From Thermococcus sp. M39 (lineage in GTDB: Archaea > Methanobacteriota_B > Thermococci > Thermococcales > Thermococcaceae), in assembly GCF_012027325.1 (NCBI RefSeq), contig NZ_SNUG01000005.1:90362-154361 (forward strand): 64,000 nt of DNA, written 5' to 3'. Every line of letters begins with the position of its first letter. The stretch's first letter is position 1. This document shows positions 17,229 to 26,097 of this stretch, one piece after another. The notes under the pieces are model-generated. The model ran no database searches. It was given only the letters and a program-made list of their open reading frames with translations, and was not told the DNA's origin. The position numbers and the translations under genes were made by a program.

Positions 17229-17295
17229 GCGGGCATGTGATGACCTTTCTACGGTCTGAGCTCTGCGATGATGACTACAGCCAGGGCTGATTCAC
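17229..17295 (+). ncRNA. Box C/D sRNA, complete set of boxes
   Basis: All four boxes match consensus: C GTGATGA (17237-17243), D' CTGA (17256-17259), C' TGATGA (17269-17274) and D CTGA (17287-17290). The guides are both 12 nt: CCTTTCTACGGT (17244-17255) and CTACAGCCAGGG (17275-17286). The second is complementary to CCTGGCTGTA, which I recall as part of archaeal 16S rRNA just before AACGATG; the fifth-nucleotide rule then points to the first G of that UGG. The first guide's target is not identified. The sRNA lies between a convergent gene pair and overlaps by a few bases the stop of the 17292 gene. Confidence 0.88.
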
Positions 17296-17579
17296 TCCTC
17301 AAAAATCGGCGGCTTTGGTTTTCTGAACTTTGCGTCAAGCTCTTTTCTCTGAGTGCTTACTTTCTCAAGTAAGCTCCTAACTTTCTCATTCTCAGGGTAC
17401 TTGATCTTTAAAGTTGTCAGAATTCCCTCTGCAAAGCCCAATATGGAGACTTCAACAAATTCTCTACCCTTTTTGGATTCGAACTCTTTGTTTAGGGTTA
17501 TGAATGACTCAATTCTTGGGATTAAGTTCTCTTCTCCAAGCTCCTTACAAAGGGTTTTGAGCTCTTCTAAGACCTTCAT
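17292..17579 (-). CDS. Uncharacterised small soluble protein
   Basis: A 95-residue protein, mostly helical and charged, ending in KPKPPIFEE. It is not recognised with confidence; no metal-binding or catalytic motif is visible. GAGGTGA precedes its ATG and overlaps the stop of tatD, four bases upstream, so it is co-transcribed with that gene. Its stop touches the C/D sRNA on the other strand. Confidence 0.75.
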   Translation of the reverse strand: MKVLEELKTLCKELGEENLIPRIESFITLNKEFESKKGREFVEVSILGFAEGILTTLKIKYPENEKVRSLLEKVSTQRKELDAKFRKPKPPIFEE

Positions 17580-17583
17580 CTTC

Positions 17584-18345
17584 TCACCTCAGCTTTAGAT
17601 TGAAAAATTTAATAGCGTTCTCCTCGGTTATCCCCTCTACTTCTTCAAAAGGCAAGCCTTTAAGCTTTGCTATCTCCTCAATTGCTACCTTTACGTAGCA
17701 AGGTTTATTTCTCTGCCCTTTAAATGGGCTCATATAAGGAGAATCCGTCTCCACGAGAACCGCCTCAACGTCGAGAACTTCTGCCGCAGCTTTAACTTCT
17801 GGGATGAAGACAATACCAGTGTTTATCCCGATGTAATGTTCATTCTCTGCAATCTCCTTCGCCAGCTCTTTACTTCCAGCGAAAGAATGGAAGTAGGCCT
17901 TTACACCATAACGCTGAACGATCTCAAATGCTTCTCTTTCAGATTCTCTAGCATGAATGACTACAGGCTTCTTAATTTCAAGTGCTAGTTCAAGGAAGTG
18001 CTTGAAAATTTGCATCTGATTTTCTTTTTGCCTCTCATTTTCAGCGTAGTGATAGTCTAGACCTATCTCACCAACTGCCACTATCTCATCTTTATGCATC
18101 CATATGAACTCCTCAACCCTCTTAACCTTTTCCCAATTCCCTCTTCTCGCTTCGTTTGGATGATAGCCAAGCGTTGGGAAGATAAAGCCGAAGTAAGGCT
18201 TTAGCATCTCCCAGCTTTTCCATACATGAGCTTTTCTGTATTCTGTTATTGAGTTAACAACGGCTTTAAGCTCAGCTTTGCACTCCTCTATAATTTTTGG
18301 TGCGTCTCGCTTATAAAACTCAAAATGAGCGTGAGCATCTATCAT
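17584..18345 (-). CDS. tatD: TatD-family metal-dependent hydrolase
   Basis: A 253-residue TIM-barrel metal hydrolase. The metal ligands are visible: HAH at residues 4-6, E in VGEIGLDYH near 93, H in VVIHARE near 128, H in YFHSFAG near 152, and D in ETDSPY near 201. TatD proteins are Mg-dependent deoxyribonucleases or related hydrolases. GGTGATGG lies just before ATG 18345. It heads a two-gene unit with the 95-residue protein. Confidence 0.9.
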   Translation of the reverse strand: MIDAHAHFEFYKRDAPKIIEECKAELKAVVNSITEYRKAHVWKSWEMLKPYFGFIFPTLGYHPNEARRGNWEKVKRVEEFIWMHKDEIVAVGEIGLDYHYAENERQKENQMQIFKHFLELALEIKKPVVIHARESEREAFEIVQRYGVKAYFHSFAGSKELAKEIAENEHYIGINTGIVFIPEVKAAAEVLDVEAVLVETDSPYMSPFKGQRNKPCYVKVAIEEIAKLKGLPFEEVEGITEENAIKFFNLKLR

Positions 18346-18417
18346 GCCATCACCAGATGAAGGGAGATTTTGATTGATTAAAAACTTAACTTGATGAAAA
18401 ACATAGTATAGGAAACT

Positions 18418-18681
18418 TCAGAATTTAGGCTCTCTGCTTAGTCCTCTTTTCTTCCATATTACTCTCCCATCTTTTCTAACGACAGCAAGAATTCTGTGGT
18501 AAGGAATCTGCGTTTCGCCAATAAAGAAATAACCATGTCCAAGTTCAATAATTTCCACTGGGATTTTCTTCACATCACCATACGCCCCTCTATGCTCAAT
18601 CACTATGTAGTAATCGCCCTCGTTTTCTCTTGGATCATACTTTATCTTTGCCAATGCCTCTTTTACTGAGCCCTTTCTCAT
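18418..18681 (-). CDS. DUF504 (UPF0248)-like protein
   Basis: An 87-residue protein with the family segments IKYDPRENEGDYYIVIEHRG, and IPYHRILAVVRKDGRVIW. The archaeal DUF504 family has no firm function; a nucleic-acid role has been proposed from its recurrent genome context. Its ATG overlaps the MBL hydrolase stop by four bases, so the two are translated together. Confidence 0.85.
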   Translation of the reverse strand: MRKGSVKEALAKIKYDPRENEGDYYIVIEHRGAYGDVKKIPVEIIELGHGYFFIGETQIPYHRILAVVRKDGRVIWKKRGLSREPKF

Positions 18682-19367
18682 TCGAAGTCCTCCAGAAGGT
18701 GTTTTACATACTCAAGGTTTTCTTTCCAGCTTTTTATAACCCTTCCATGACCTGGCAAACCGAGATAGACGTCAAGCTTTTCAAGCTTTTGGAGAGACTT
18801 TCTGAGCATCTCTAGACTTCCCGTAGGGAAATCTGTTCTTCCAACTGTTCTGTTGAAAATCGTGTCTCCAGTGAAAAGGAGCTTTTCCTTCGGCTCATAC
18901 AGGCAAGTACTTCCCCTCGTATGTCCGGGAGTGTGAATTACAATCAGCTCAAGGTTGCCAACTCGTAAAGTGTCTCCACCGCTCAGCTTTAAATGGACTT
19001 CATGGGGGGTGTAGCTTCTTCCATGGTAAAATGAAAGTATCACATAGTCATCCCCGCTTTCCAATGCTTCAGCCGTATATTTATGGGCCGCAAAGTAAAC
19101 TTCGATTCCTCTCTCCTTGAAATATCTCTCAAAAGCTAGGTTTCCACCAACATGATCAAAATGCTCATGTGTGTTGAAAATTGTAATTTTTTCAACACCT
19201 TTCAGATAGTTCTCGTTGAGCCAGACATTAATGTATTTATGCCAATAAACTCCAGTGCCGGTGTCTATTATCAGCGCTTCATTTTCGTCTCTAACTAGAT
19301 ATATGTTTGAGTCCCAACCAATACCTTTGAGCATCACAGTGTTTGGCGGAATTTCGATGGGGATCAT
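18678..19367 (-). CDS. MBL-fold (metallo-beta-lactamase) hydrolase
   Basis: A 229-residue metallo-hydrolase. The zinc motif THEHFDHVGG is near residues 82-91, with further histidines in HTPGHTRGS and LPGHGRVI and the bridging aspartate in FTGDTIF. The layout resembles glyoxalase II and persulfide dioxygenase-like enzymes; the substrate is not clear. ATG 19367 has GAGGTGATAAG just before it and is chosen over the codon at 19412. A C/D-like RNA candidate lies directly upstream on the same strand and may share its transcript. Confidence 0.88.
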   Translation of the reverse strand: MIPIEIPPNTVMLKGIGWDSNIYLVRDENEALIIDTGTGVYWHKYINVWLNENYLKGVEKITIFNTHEHFDHVGGNLAFERYFKERGIEVYFAAHKYTAEALESGDDYVILSFYHGRSYTPHEVHLKLSGGDTLRVGNLELIVIHTPGHTRGSTCLYEPKEKLLFTGDTIFNRTVGRTDFPTGSLEMLRKSLQKLEKLDVYLGLPGHGRVIKSWKENLEYVKHLLEDFE

Positions 19368-19387
19368 GCTTATCACCTCAAAAAGGG

Positions 19388-19459
19388 GCTCTAGGGGGGA
19401 CCGCGTCCTCATCCGAGGGAGCGAGTCTCGTCAGCAAGGGTAAAACTCTTCATCGCCCA
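19388..19459 (-). ncRNA. C/D box-like small RNA candidate upstream of the MBL gene
   Basis: On the minus strand the order is C-like CGATGA (19455-19450), a 15-nt guide AGAGTTTTACCCTTG, D' CTGA (19434-19431) and a C'-like GGATGA (19414-19409). The final D box is not standard; CTAGA at 19394-19390 is in the right place. The segment is GC-rich and a TATA-like TTTTTAAA (19487-19480) lies about 25 bases before the predicted start. The RNA would begin about 90 bases before the MBL start codon, so it could also be a structured leader of that gene. Confidence 0.45.
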
Positions 19460-19538
19460 TTTGAAAATTAACGCCAAGGTTTAAAAAGTTAGGGAGACTT
19501 TATAAAGGCTCACCACTACTAATGGTTAGGTGATTTGA

Positions 19539-20591
19539 ATGAAAGCTGAGAGAGCCAAGGAAATTTTGATTAATCTGCTGAAAATTCCGTCTCCTTCCGG
19601 AAAGGAAGACAGATTGGCATTGCATATTATGGAGTTCCTCCACAAACTCGGTTATGATGTCCACATAGAGAGCGATGGCGAGATAATAAACCTCATCGTT
19701 AACCCAGATGCCGAGCTCTTCTATGAGGTACACATGGATACAATTGACATAAGGGTTCAGCCATTCATAAGAGGTAACATTGTCTACGGAACTGGAGCGA
19801 GTGATGTAAAAGGAGGTTTGGCGAGCATTTTGCTTATGCTTGAGAGCCTAAAGAAGGAAGGTAAGGACTTAAACGTTGGAATTGTCTTTGTCAGTGATGA
19901 GGAGAAGGGAGGAAGAGGATCTGCTTTGTTTATGGAACGTTACAGACCAAAGATGGCAATTGTTTTAGAACCAACTGACCTTGAAGTTCACATAGCCCAT
20001 GCTGGAAATATTGAGGCTTACTTTGAGGTTGACGGAAAAGAAGCCCACGGAGCTTGTCCAGAGAGCGGTGAGAATGCCATTGAGCTGACTTATAGGATGC
20101 TGGAGGAGCTTAAGGCTTTGGAACCGTTTAAGCAGAAGGGTAAGTACTTTGACCCTCACATTGGACTGCAAGAGCTTGTCTGCGAGAATCCATATTACCT
20201 AATCCCAGCTCTATGTAAGGGTCGTCTTGAAGCTCGTCTGTTACCAGAGCAGGAAGTTGAGGATATTCTCGACTTATTCGAACCAATACTTGAGGAGTAC
20301 ACGCTGAGATATGAATACACAGAGATATGGGACGGCTACGAGCTTGATGAGAACGAGGAAATTGTGCAGATAGCTAAGAAGGCAATGGATTTAACTGGCT
20401 TAGATGAATTTGGAGGAATGAGGAGCTGGACAGATGCAATAAACTTCATGTACAACGGAACAAAGACCATAGTCTTTGGGCCTGGCAACTTGGACATCTC
20501 ACACACGAAGAATGAACATATAGATGTGAGAGATGTCGTTAAAGCGAGCGAGTTCTTAACTGTCGTGAATGATATTTTTGGGAAGAGCTGA
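19539..20591 (+). CDS. M20-family peptidase/deacylase (ArgE/DapE/LysK-like)
   Basis: A 350-residue zinc hydrolase. Metal ligands and catalytic residues are seen in EVHMDTID (H near 66, catalytic D near 68), GASDVKGGLA (bridging D near 88), VSDEEKGG (catalytic and binding E near 120-121) and VLEPTD (E near 145). The C-terminal histidine is in ISHTKNEH. The size fits LysK-type deacylases that release lysine or ornithine from a carrier or carboxypeptidases; no amino-acid synthesis genes are adjacent, so the substrate is unknown. GGTGATTTG precedes the ATG. Confidence 0.85.
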   Translation: MKAERAKEILINLLKIPSPSGKEDRLALHIMEFLHKLGYDVHIESDGEIINLIVNPDAELFYEVHMDTIDIRVQPFIRGNIVYGTGASDVKGGLASILLMLESLKKEGKDLNVGIVFVSDEEKGGRGSALFMERYRPKMAIVLEPTDLEVHIAHAGNIEAYFEVDGKEAHGACPESGENAIELTYRMLEELKALEPFKQKGKYFDPHIGLQELVCENPYYLIPALCKGRLEARLLPEQEVEDILDLFEPILEEYTLRYEYTEIWDGYELDENEEIVQIAKKAMDLTGLDEFGGMRSWTDAINFMYNGTKTIVFGPGNLDISHTKNEHIDVRDVVKASEFLTVVNDIFGKS

Positions 20592-20710
20592 GGTTTTTGT
20601 TTTTCTCTTTTTGAGCGGTTTGGAGAATTTCAGTTGTTCATACAAGATTATCATAATCGTAGGGGAGCAATCCTACTAAAGACCCATAAAGAAAGTCATT
20701 TGACTCGCAG

Positions 20711-23500
20711 TTATTGTATCTTATTGTCTCCATTCATTTCTTTCTCTCCCTTGTCCACCCAGAATCTCCTAGTCCTTATGAACTCTCTCTCACGCTCCAT
20801 CAGAGCAACTAGCAGAGCCTCACCTCTGTACTGGCTCAAAAGTCTAGCTGCGGTATCTGGCCCTGTCCCGTAGCTCGCTAAAGCCAAAACTGCATCGAAG
20901 CCGTAACTCTGAACCAAATCCGCTGCCTTTATTAGCTTTCTGTAGGCTCTCTCCTCACTTTTTTCCAGCTTTTTACGGTGTTTGAGCTTTTTAAAAGCTT
21001 TGAGGAATTCCTCTGCATCAATTGGATGAGCAACGGCAATCATTCTTGAAGAACACTTGGGACACTCTAGATACTTTAGGCGCTCCCTTAAGCGGGAAAC
21101 TTTCGTTCTTGAGCTCCAGCCACAGTTTATACAGACCAGCATAACTTCAGTATCCAGTAGCCTCTCTTTGAACAGCTCAAGGATTTCGTCTTTTTCAAGC
21201 TCTCCGCTGATTAAGAACTCTCCGCCGATGTTTATATTCAGCTGAGCTAATGGTGAAGGTTCAGAATTTAAGGTGGTTTTAATTCTAATCATGCCGCTTT
21301 TTATTTTGTCCAAAATTTTAGTTGCATTCTCGATGTCGAGCTTGTCGTGGAAAATCTCATTTAGAGTTTCCTTCTCAATTATCGTGCCTTCAAAAAGCTT
21401 CTCAACTTTTCTTATTTTAGCATCTCTCCTCAAAGCGCCAATCCTCTTTGCCACGTTCAGCATTCTCCATCTGTAAACTGTGCTCTCCCCTAAGCTTTTT
21501 GAAATCACAAAGGGCAAAGCTCTACCGTCTTGGAGGAGATAGCTTTTCACTTCACTCGGATTGAGCTGGAATGGAGTTTTAAACACAATTGCATGGGCTT
21601 GCGCTCTCATTGTGAAAACTTTCCCATATCTCATTGAGAGAAAACTCCATACAAATCTTCCAATGGCTTCATTAACCTGATTCCCAAAGTCTGCATGGAT
21701 TACAAGAGCCTTTGGCAGGGATTCAATACCGGCATCTCTATCTGTGCTTAAAGGCTCTTGCCTTTCGAGAATTTCCTTGGCTTTTCTCAGCTCTTCCTCA
21801 CTAAGTTCAACATCTTTAATAATCCTTTTCGCTCTCTCAAGGTCAAACAGCAGTTCCCTTTTCAGTCTTCCAACATCCAAAGCAACTTCCAAAGGAACAG
21901 GAATCATCTCACCTTCCCAACTCGGAATTGCGCTCTCAAGGCTTTTGCTCTCTCTCACTTTGAGCAGCTTTGCTTCTTCATCAATACCAAGAAGAATCCA
22001 GCTTCTACCGTGCATTATGAACTCCATTCCCTCTTCTAAGTCCATAACGAAGCTCTCATCTAATCGGCCTATTATATGCCCGCTTGAAACGTCAAAAACT
22101 CTGTAAGATATCTCATCGGGAATCGTTGAAAGATTCTCGTAGTAATAAGCATAAGCCCCTCTCCTCAAGAAGAGAATGCCCTTATCTTCATCGTAACCTA
22201 TCAGATGGGCCTCTTGTAGGAGGTTTAAAACTCCTTCATAATTTTCCCATTTCAAGTTTCTGTATGGGTAAGCTCTCTTGGCAATTTCAAAAGGTCTATC
22301 CTTTGGCAGATGCTTGTATTCAATCAGCAAGCCGACAACAAAGTGCGCCAAGACATCGAGGGCATTTTCATACGGCTTAACTCTCTCAAGCTTCCCCTCA
22401 ATGGCCCTCTGTGCTATGATTAAGCTTTCGAGGTAGTCCTCAACATTGGCTGTGATTATGTACCCCTTGCTGACTCCTCCAAGCCTGTGCCTTGCCCTCC
22501 CTATGCGCTGAATTAATCTGTTTACTTGTCTCGGACTCATGTATTGGATAACGACATCAACATCTCCAATGTCTATACCGAGCTCCATAGAAGAAGTGCA
22601 TATCAAAGCCTTGATTTTTCCCTCTTTTAGGGACTTCTCAGCTTGTATCCTCGCTTCTTTTGACAAACTTCCATGGTGAACTTCAACTGGTTTGCCCCAA
22701 GCTTTTAAGCGATGAGCTAAGATTTCAGCAAACTGCCTTGTATTTGTGAAAATCAAAGCCCGTTTATGCTTCTCCACAATGTCCCAGAGAACCCTCAAAC
22801 GAGTCGCCACATCTACAGGAAGCTTTAACTTTTCAGCAAGCTCCAAATCTCTTTCATCCGGAGAAGGGAAGAGGACCTTTATGGAATACTCCTTTCTAAG
22901 TGAGGGCTTTACAATTGCATCGGCTTTCAGCCACTCCCTAATTTCTTCCTCATTTCCAACCGTTGCGCTTAGTCCGATTCTTTGGAATTCTGCAATCTCA
23001 GCTAAGCGCTCAAGACCCAAAATTAACTGTACTCCTCTCTTATTGTCAACAAGCTCTGCTATCTCATCAACTATGACGAACTTGACATTCCTCAAATAAG
23101 CTCTGAGCGATTTCATTGCCAGGATTACTCCAAGAGTTTCGGGAGTGATTATCAAAAGGTGTGGAGGGTTTTTTGTCTGCTTTGCTTTTTTATATGCGGA
23201 AGTGTCGCCGTGTCTCACTTCAACTCTAATTCCAGTTTTAGCTCCCCACCATTCCAAACGCTCGAGCAGATCCCTGTTCAGAGCTTTGATAGGAGCGATG
23301 TATAGGGCGGAGATTGGTTTTAAATCATTCTTCAAAATTGCATCTAAAACAGGCAGAACAGCAGCTTCAGTTTTTCCGCTTCCCGTGGGAGCAATAATTA
23401 AAACACTCTTTCCTGAGCTAATCTCACTAAAAGCTCTAAGCTGAAGCTCATTAAGCCTGCCAAACTTTTCTTCAATGGCTTTTCTGAGGAGGATATGCAT
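20711..23500 (-). CDS. Lhr-type ATP-dependent helicase
   Basis: A 929-residue superfamily 2 helicase. Motif I APTGSGKTEA is near residues 36-45, motif II is DEIA (VVDEIAEL) rather than DEVH, motif III SATVGN is near 180, and motif VI LIQRIGRARHRLGG is near 340. A long C-terminal region includes a four-cysteine zinc site, CINCGW and CPKCSS, near 818-842. This fits the archaeal Lhr family of DNA/RNA-hybrid helicases linked to repair and RNA metabolism. The C-terminal zinc pair is a useful subfamily marker. No ribosome binding site is obvious, and CTTTTAA about 25 bases upstream suggests a leaderless mRNA. Confidence 0.88.
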   Translation of the reverse strand: MHILLRKAIEEKFGRLNELQLRAFSEISSGKSVLIIAPTGSGKTEAAVLPVLDAILKNDLKPISALYIAPIKALNRDLLERLEWWGAKTGIRVEVRHGDTSAYKKAKQTKNPPHLLIITPETLGVILAMKSLRAYLRNVKFVIVDEIAELVDNKRGVQLILGLERLAEIAEFQRIGLSATVGNEEEIREWLKADAIVKPSLRKEYSIKVLFPSPDERDLELAEKLKLPVDVATRLRVLWDIVEKHKRALIFTNTRQFAEILAHRLKAWGKPVEVHHGSLSKEARIQAEKSLKEGKIKALICTSSMELGIDIGDVDVVIQYMSPRQVNRLIQRIGRARHRLGGVSKGYIITANVEDYLESLIIAQRAIEGKLERVKPYENALDVLAHFVVGLLIEYKHLPKDRPFEIAKRAYPYRNLKWENYEGVLNLLQEAHLIGYDEDKGILFLRRGAYAYYYENLSTIPDEISYRVFDVSSGHIIGRLDESFVMDLEEGMEFIMHGRSWILLGIDEEAKLLKVRESKSLESAIPSWEGEMIPVPLEVALDVGRLKRELLFDLERAKRIIKDVELSEEELRKAKEILERQEPLSTDRDAGIESLPKALVIHADFGNQVNEAIGRFVWSFLSMRYGKVFTMRAQAHAIVFKTPFQLNPSEVKSYLLQDGRALPFVISKSLGESTVYRWRMLNVAKRIGALRRDAKIRKVEKLFEGTIIEKETLNEIFHDKLDIENATKILDKIKSGMIRIKTTLNSEPSPLAQLNINIGGEFLISGELEKDEILELFKERLLDTEVMLVCINCGWSSRTKVSRLRERLKYLECPKCSSRMIAVAHPIDAEEFLKAFKKLKHRKKLEKSEERAYRKLIKAADLVQSYGFDAVLALASYGTGPDTAARLLSQYRGEALLVALMEREREFIRTRRFWVDKGEKEMNGDNKIQ

Positions 23501-23541
23501 GGTATAAAATTAGAAAGAGAATTAAAAGAGTTTTGCAAAAG

Positions 23542-24681
23542 TTACTCACCATAGAAGGCTCTCTTATACAGCTCTTTTATTTCCTCAGCGCTTGGCTCAA
23601 CTGGGTTGAAGTTTATTAGCGGATCGTGGTAGGCTTTTTCGCTCATTTCGTCAAGCTTTGAGAGGAATTCATCCTCACTTACAAGTTCACTCAGCTTTGG
23701 AACTCCAAGCATCTCATTGAACTCTTTGATGACTTCAATCAGCTCTTGGGCAGTGTTAAAGCCAAGCTCTCTTGCTATCTCTGCATAGCGTTTTCTTGCA
23801 TATTCGCTCCTCATGTTGAACTCCATAACATAGGGCAAGAATATTGCATTTAATAAGCCGTGAGGGGCAATCCAAGCTGCTTTATGGCTTAAGCTGTGAC
23901 ACAAGCCTAATCGGGCATTAAGAAAAGCTATTCCAGCCATTGTTGCTGCGTAGTGGACATTTTCTCTTGCCTTTTCATCATCTTGAACTGAGAGAGGAAG
24001 ATACTTGTAGACGAGCTTTATGGCTTTGATTGCCACCGCATCGCTGAAAGGTGTCGCTGCGGTTGTTGTATAAGCTTCAATTCCGTGCACTAGAACATCC
24101 AGTCCGCTGTTCCTTGCGACTTCTTTTGGCATTGTCCTCGGCAACCTTGGATCGAGAATTGCAAACTCTGGAGCAATTTCAAAGCTCACAAGGTTGTATT
24201 TAATATCTCCTTTTTTAAGAACACTTGCTGCTGAAACCTCACTCCCAGCTCCGCTCGTTGAAGGGATTGCTATTAATGGAGTCTTGAGCTTAGGGATTGG
24301 CTTTGGCTTCTCAAAGCGGCTTATGAATGCAACCTCCTCAAACTTAAGCTCTGGGGCATCATAGAAAACCTTAACTGCCTTTGCCACATCTATTACACTT
24401 CCTCCGCCTAAGGCAACTATCAAGTCTGGCTGGAACTCCCTGACCTTTGGCATTATACTTTCGACGTATTCATAGCTCGGCTCTGCTGGAACTCCTGTTA
24501 TTGCTTCAACCTCTGCATTTGCATCTTCCACATAGTTCATTGCCTCATTTAAAAACCCGTGAACTCTCATTGATTTGCTTGAGAATATTAAAACTCTGCT
24601 GTGCTTTTTTGCAACGCTCTTTATGTAGCTTAAGCTTCCTTCCCCTAAAACTATCCTCGTCTTTAAGCTAAAGAACTGCAT
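23542..24681 (-). CDS. Iron-containing alcohol dehydrogenase
   Basis: A 379-residue group III alcohol dehydrogenase. The NAD(P)-binding GGGSVID motif is near residues 91-97, followed by STSGAGSEVS near 140. Metal ligands are in GLDVLVHGIEAY and in GLCHSLSHKAAWIAPHG. Thermococcales use such enzymes for NADPH-linked aldehyde/alcohol conversion during fermentation. ATG 24681 is chosen because GGTGATATT is just upstream; the frame reaches 24690. Confidence 0.9.
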   Translation of the reverse strand: MQFFSLKTRIVLGEGSLSYIKSVAKKHSRVLIFSSKSMRVHGFLNEAMNYVEDANAEVEAITGVPAEPSYEYVESIMPKVREFQPDLIVALGGGSVIDVAKAVKVFYDAPELKFEEVAFISRFEKPKPIPKLKTPLIAIPSTSGAGSEVSAASVLKKGDIKYNLVSFEIAPEFAILDPRLPRTMPKEVARNSGLDVLVHGIEAYTTTAATPFSDAVAIKAIKLVYKYLPLSVQDDEKARENVHYAATMAGIAFLNARLGLCHSLSHKAAWIAPHGLLNAIFLPYVMEFNMRSEYARKRYAEIARELGFNTAQELIEVIKEFNEMLGVPKLSELVSEDEFLSKLDEMSEKAYHDPLINFNPVEPSAEEIKELYKRAFYGE

Positions 24682-24735
24682 GAATATCACCAGAATAAAG
24701 AAAGATGTAAGGGAATTAAAGTTTATCCTCTAAAG

Positions 24736-25803
24736 CTAATCCTCAAACAGCTTCTTCAAGTTCCTCTCAAATGGAGGATAAACAACGCCCTTGTCTGTTA
24801 TTATTGCCGTCAGATACTTGTGAGGCGTAACATCAAAAGCTGGATTGTAGACATCAACGTCTGGAGCAATCTTACAGCCGCCGCATGTTAGAACTTCTTC
24901 TTTGCTGCGCTCTTCAATTGGTATCTCCTTGCCGCTCTTGAGGCTCATGTCAATTGTTGATAGCGGTGCAACTGTAAAGAATGGAATCCCGTGCTCCTTA
25001 GCTAATACAGCCAAAGTATAAGTTCCAATCTTATTTGCAAAGTCACCGTTTGCAACGATTCTATCAGCGCCAACAATTACAGCATCAACTTTTCCCTGCT
25101 GCATTACAAAGCCAGCCATATTATCGGCAATGAGCTTGAGTGGAATACCATCGTAGTGATATTCCCATGCAGATAAGCGAGCGCCCTGCAGAACCGGTCT
25201 TGTTTCATCAACCCAAAGTAAGTTGAGCTTTCCTTCTTTGTGCATAACTCTTAAAACAGCACCAACAGTTCCAAGGTGAACAGTTGCCAAGCTTCCAGCG
25301 TTACAGTGCGTCAATACATTCCCCTTTGGCAGAATTTCAGCTCCAATGTGTCCCATCCTCAGGTTTGCTTCAACATCTTCATCCGCTATTCTTTGAGCTT
25401 CCTCAACTATCAAGCGCTTTATTTCACTTAGACTATCTTCTCTATGTTCTTCGACAAGGTTTTTTATTCTATTCAACGCCCAGAAGAGGTTCACCGCCGT
25501 TGGACGGGTGTTTTTCAGAATTTCGTATGCCCTGTAAAAGCCATCAAAAAACTCATCCTTTGTTTCTGCCTTGCTCCTCTCGGCATATAAGGCTAAACCA
25601 AAAGCAGCTGCGGCCCCTATTGCTGGTGCACCTCTCACCTGCATTGTCTTTATAGCTTTTGCAACTTGCTCAACAGTACTTATAGATATGACCTTAAATT
25701 CCCAAGGTAAAAGCTTTTGGTCAATGAGGTAAACTTTCTTATCTTTATACTCAACGCTCCTTGGGAGTTTTGTAAGTTCCTCTGGTTTGTACTTGAGCTC
25801 CAT
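24736..25803 (-). CDS. mtnA: S-methyl-5-thioribose-1-phosphate isomerase
   Basis: A 355-residue member of the eIF2B-related isomerases that converts methylthioribose-1-phosphate to the ribulose form in methionine salvage. RGAPAIGAAAAFG is near residues 51-63, the catalytic cysteine is in THCNAGSLATV near 164, and the aspartate is in VGADRIVANGD near 244. The N-terminal LPRSVEYKDKKVYLIDQ region is typical of MtnA and argues against the ribose-1,5-bisphosphate isomerase paralogue. ATG 25803 follows GGTGGTGG; the frame reaches 25812. Confidence 0.9.
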   Translation of the reverse strand: MELKYKPEELTKLPRSVEYKDKKVYLIDQKLLPWEFKVISISTVEQVAKAIKTMQVRGAPAIGAAAAFGLALYAERSKAETKDEFFDGFYRAYEILKNTRPTAVNLFWALNRIKNLVEEHREDSLSEIKRLIVEEAQRIADEDVEANLRMGHIGAEILPKGNVLTHCNAGSLATVHLGTVGAVLRVMHKEGKLNLLWVDETRPVLQGARLSAWEYHYDGIPLKLIADNMAGFVMQQGKVDAVIVGADRIVANGDFANKIGTYTLAVLAKEHGIPFFTVAPLSTIDMSLKSGKEIPIEERSKEEVLTCGGCKIAPDVDVYNPAFDVTPHKYLTAIITDKGVVYPPFERNLKKLFED

Positions 25804-25952
25804 TTCCACCACCTAATGAACCTCTCAAATCTCCGATTTAAGTTTTATCCATTGTTTCTGAAGCTCTCATGATGATTTCAATCCAAACTTATCATGCTAT
25901 TCTTCGCTTATTGGCTCTGTGCTGGCGTCTTAAATGAGCTTAAACAATAATA

Positions 25953-25985
25953 AACGATCAAAAACGGTTATTAACGATAAAACGG
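25953..25985. repeat. Imperfect direct repeat AACGAT...AAAACGG
   Basis: AACGATCAAAAACGG (25953-25967) is followed five bases later by AACGATAAAACGG (25973-25985). The pair lies about 70-100 bases upstream of the TATA region of the secreted protein gene at 26098, in a 290-base gap that otherwise holds only AT-rich sequence. Tandem near-identical boxes on successive helix turns are what an operator would look like, but no known regulator motif is matched. Confidence 0.4.
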
Positions 25986-26097
25986 ACAAAAAGTAATATA
26001 CGAGCTTTTTTGTAAACAAACGTGAATGTTAACTGACGATTTCGTGAAAAAAGCTTAAATATCTATTTTTCATTAGAAATAAGTGAGGTGAAGACAT

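Noticed and set aside
25869..25897. Inverted repeat CATGAT...ATCATG and nearby CTGA/ATGATGA boxes
   Set aside because: The repeat is only 6 bp with a long spacer, and the boxes lack a partner C and D, so neither operator nor guide RNA is supported.
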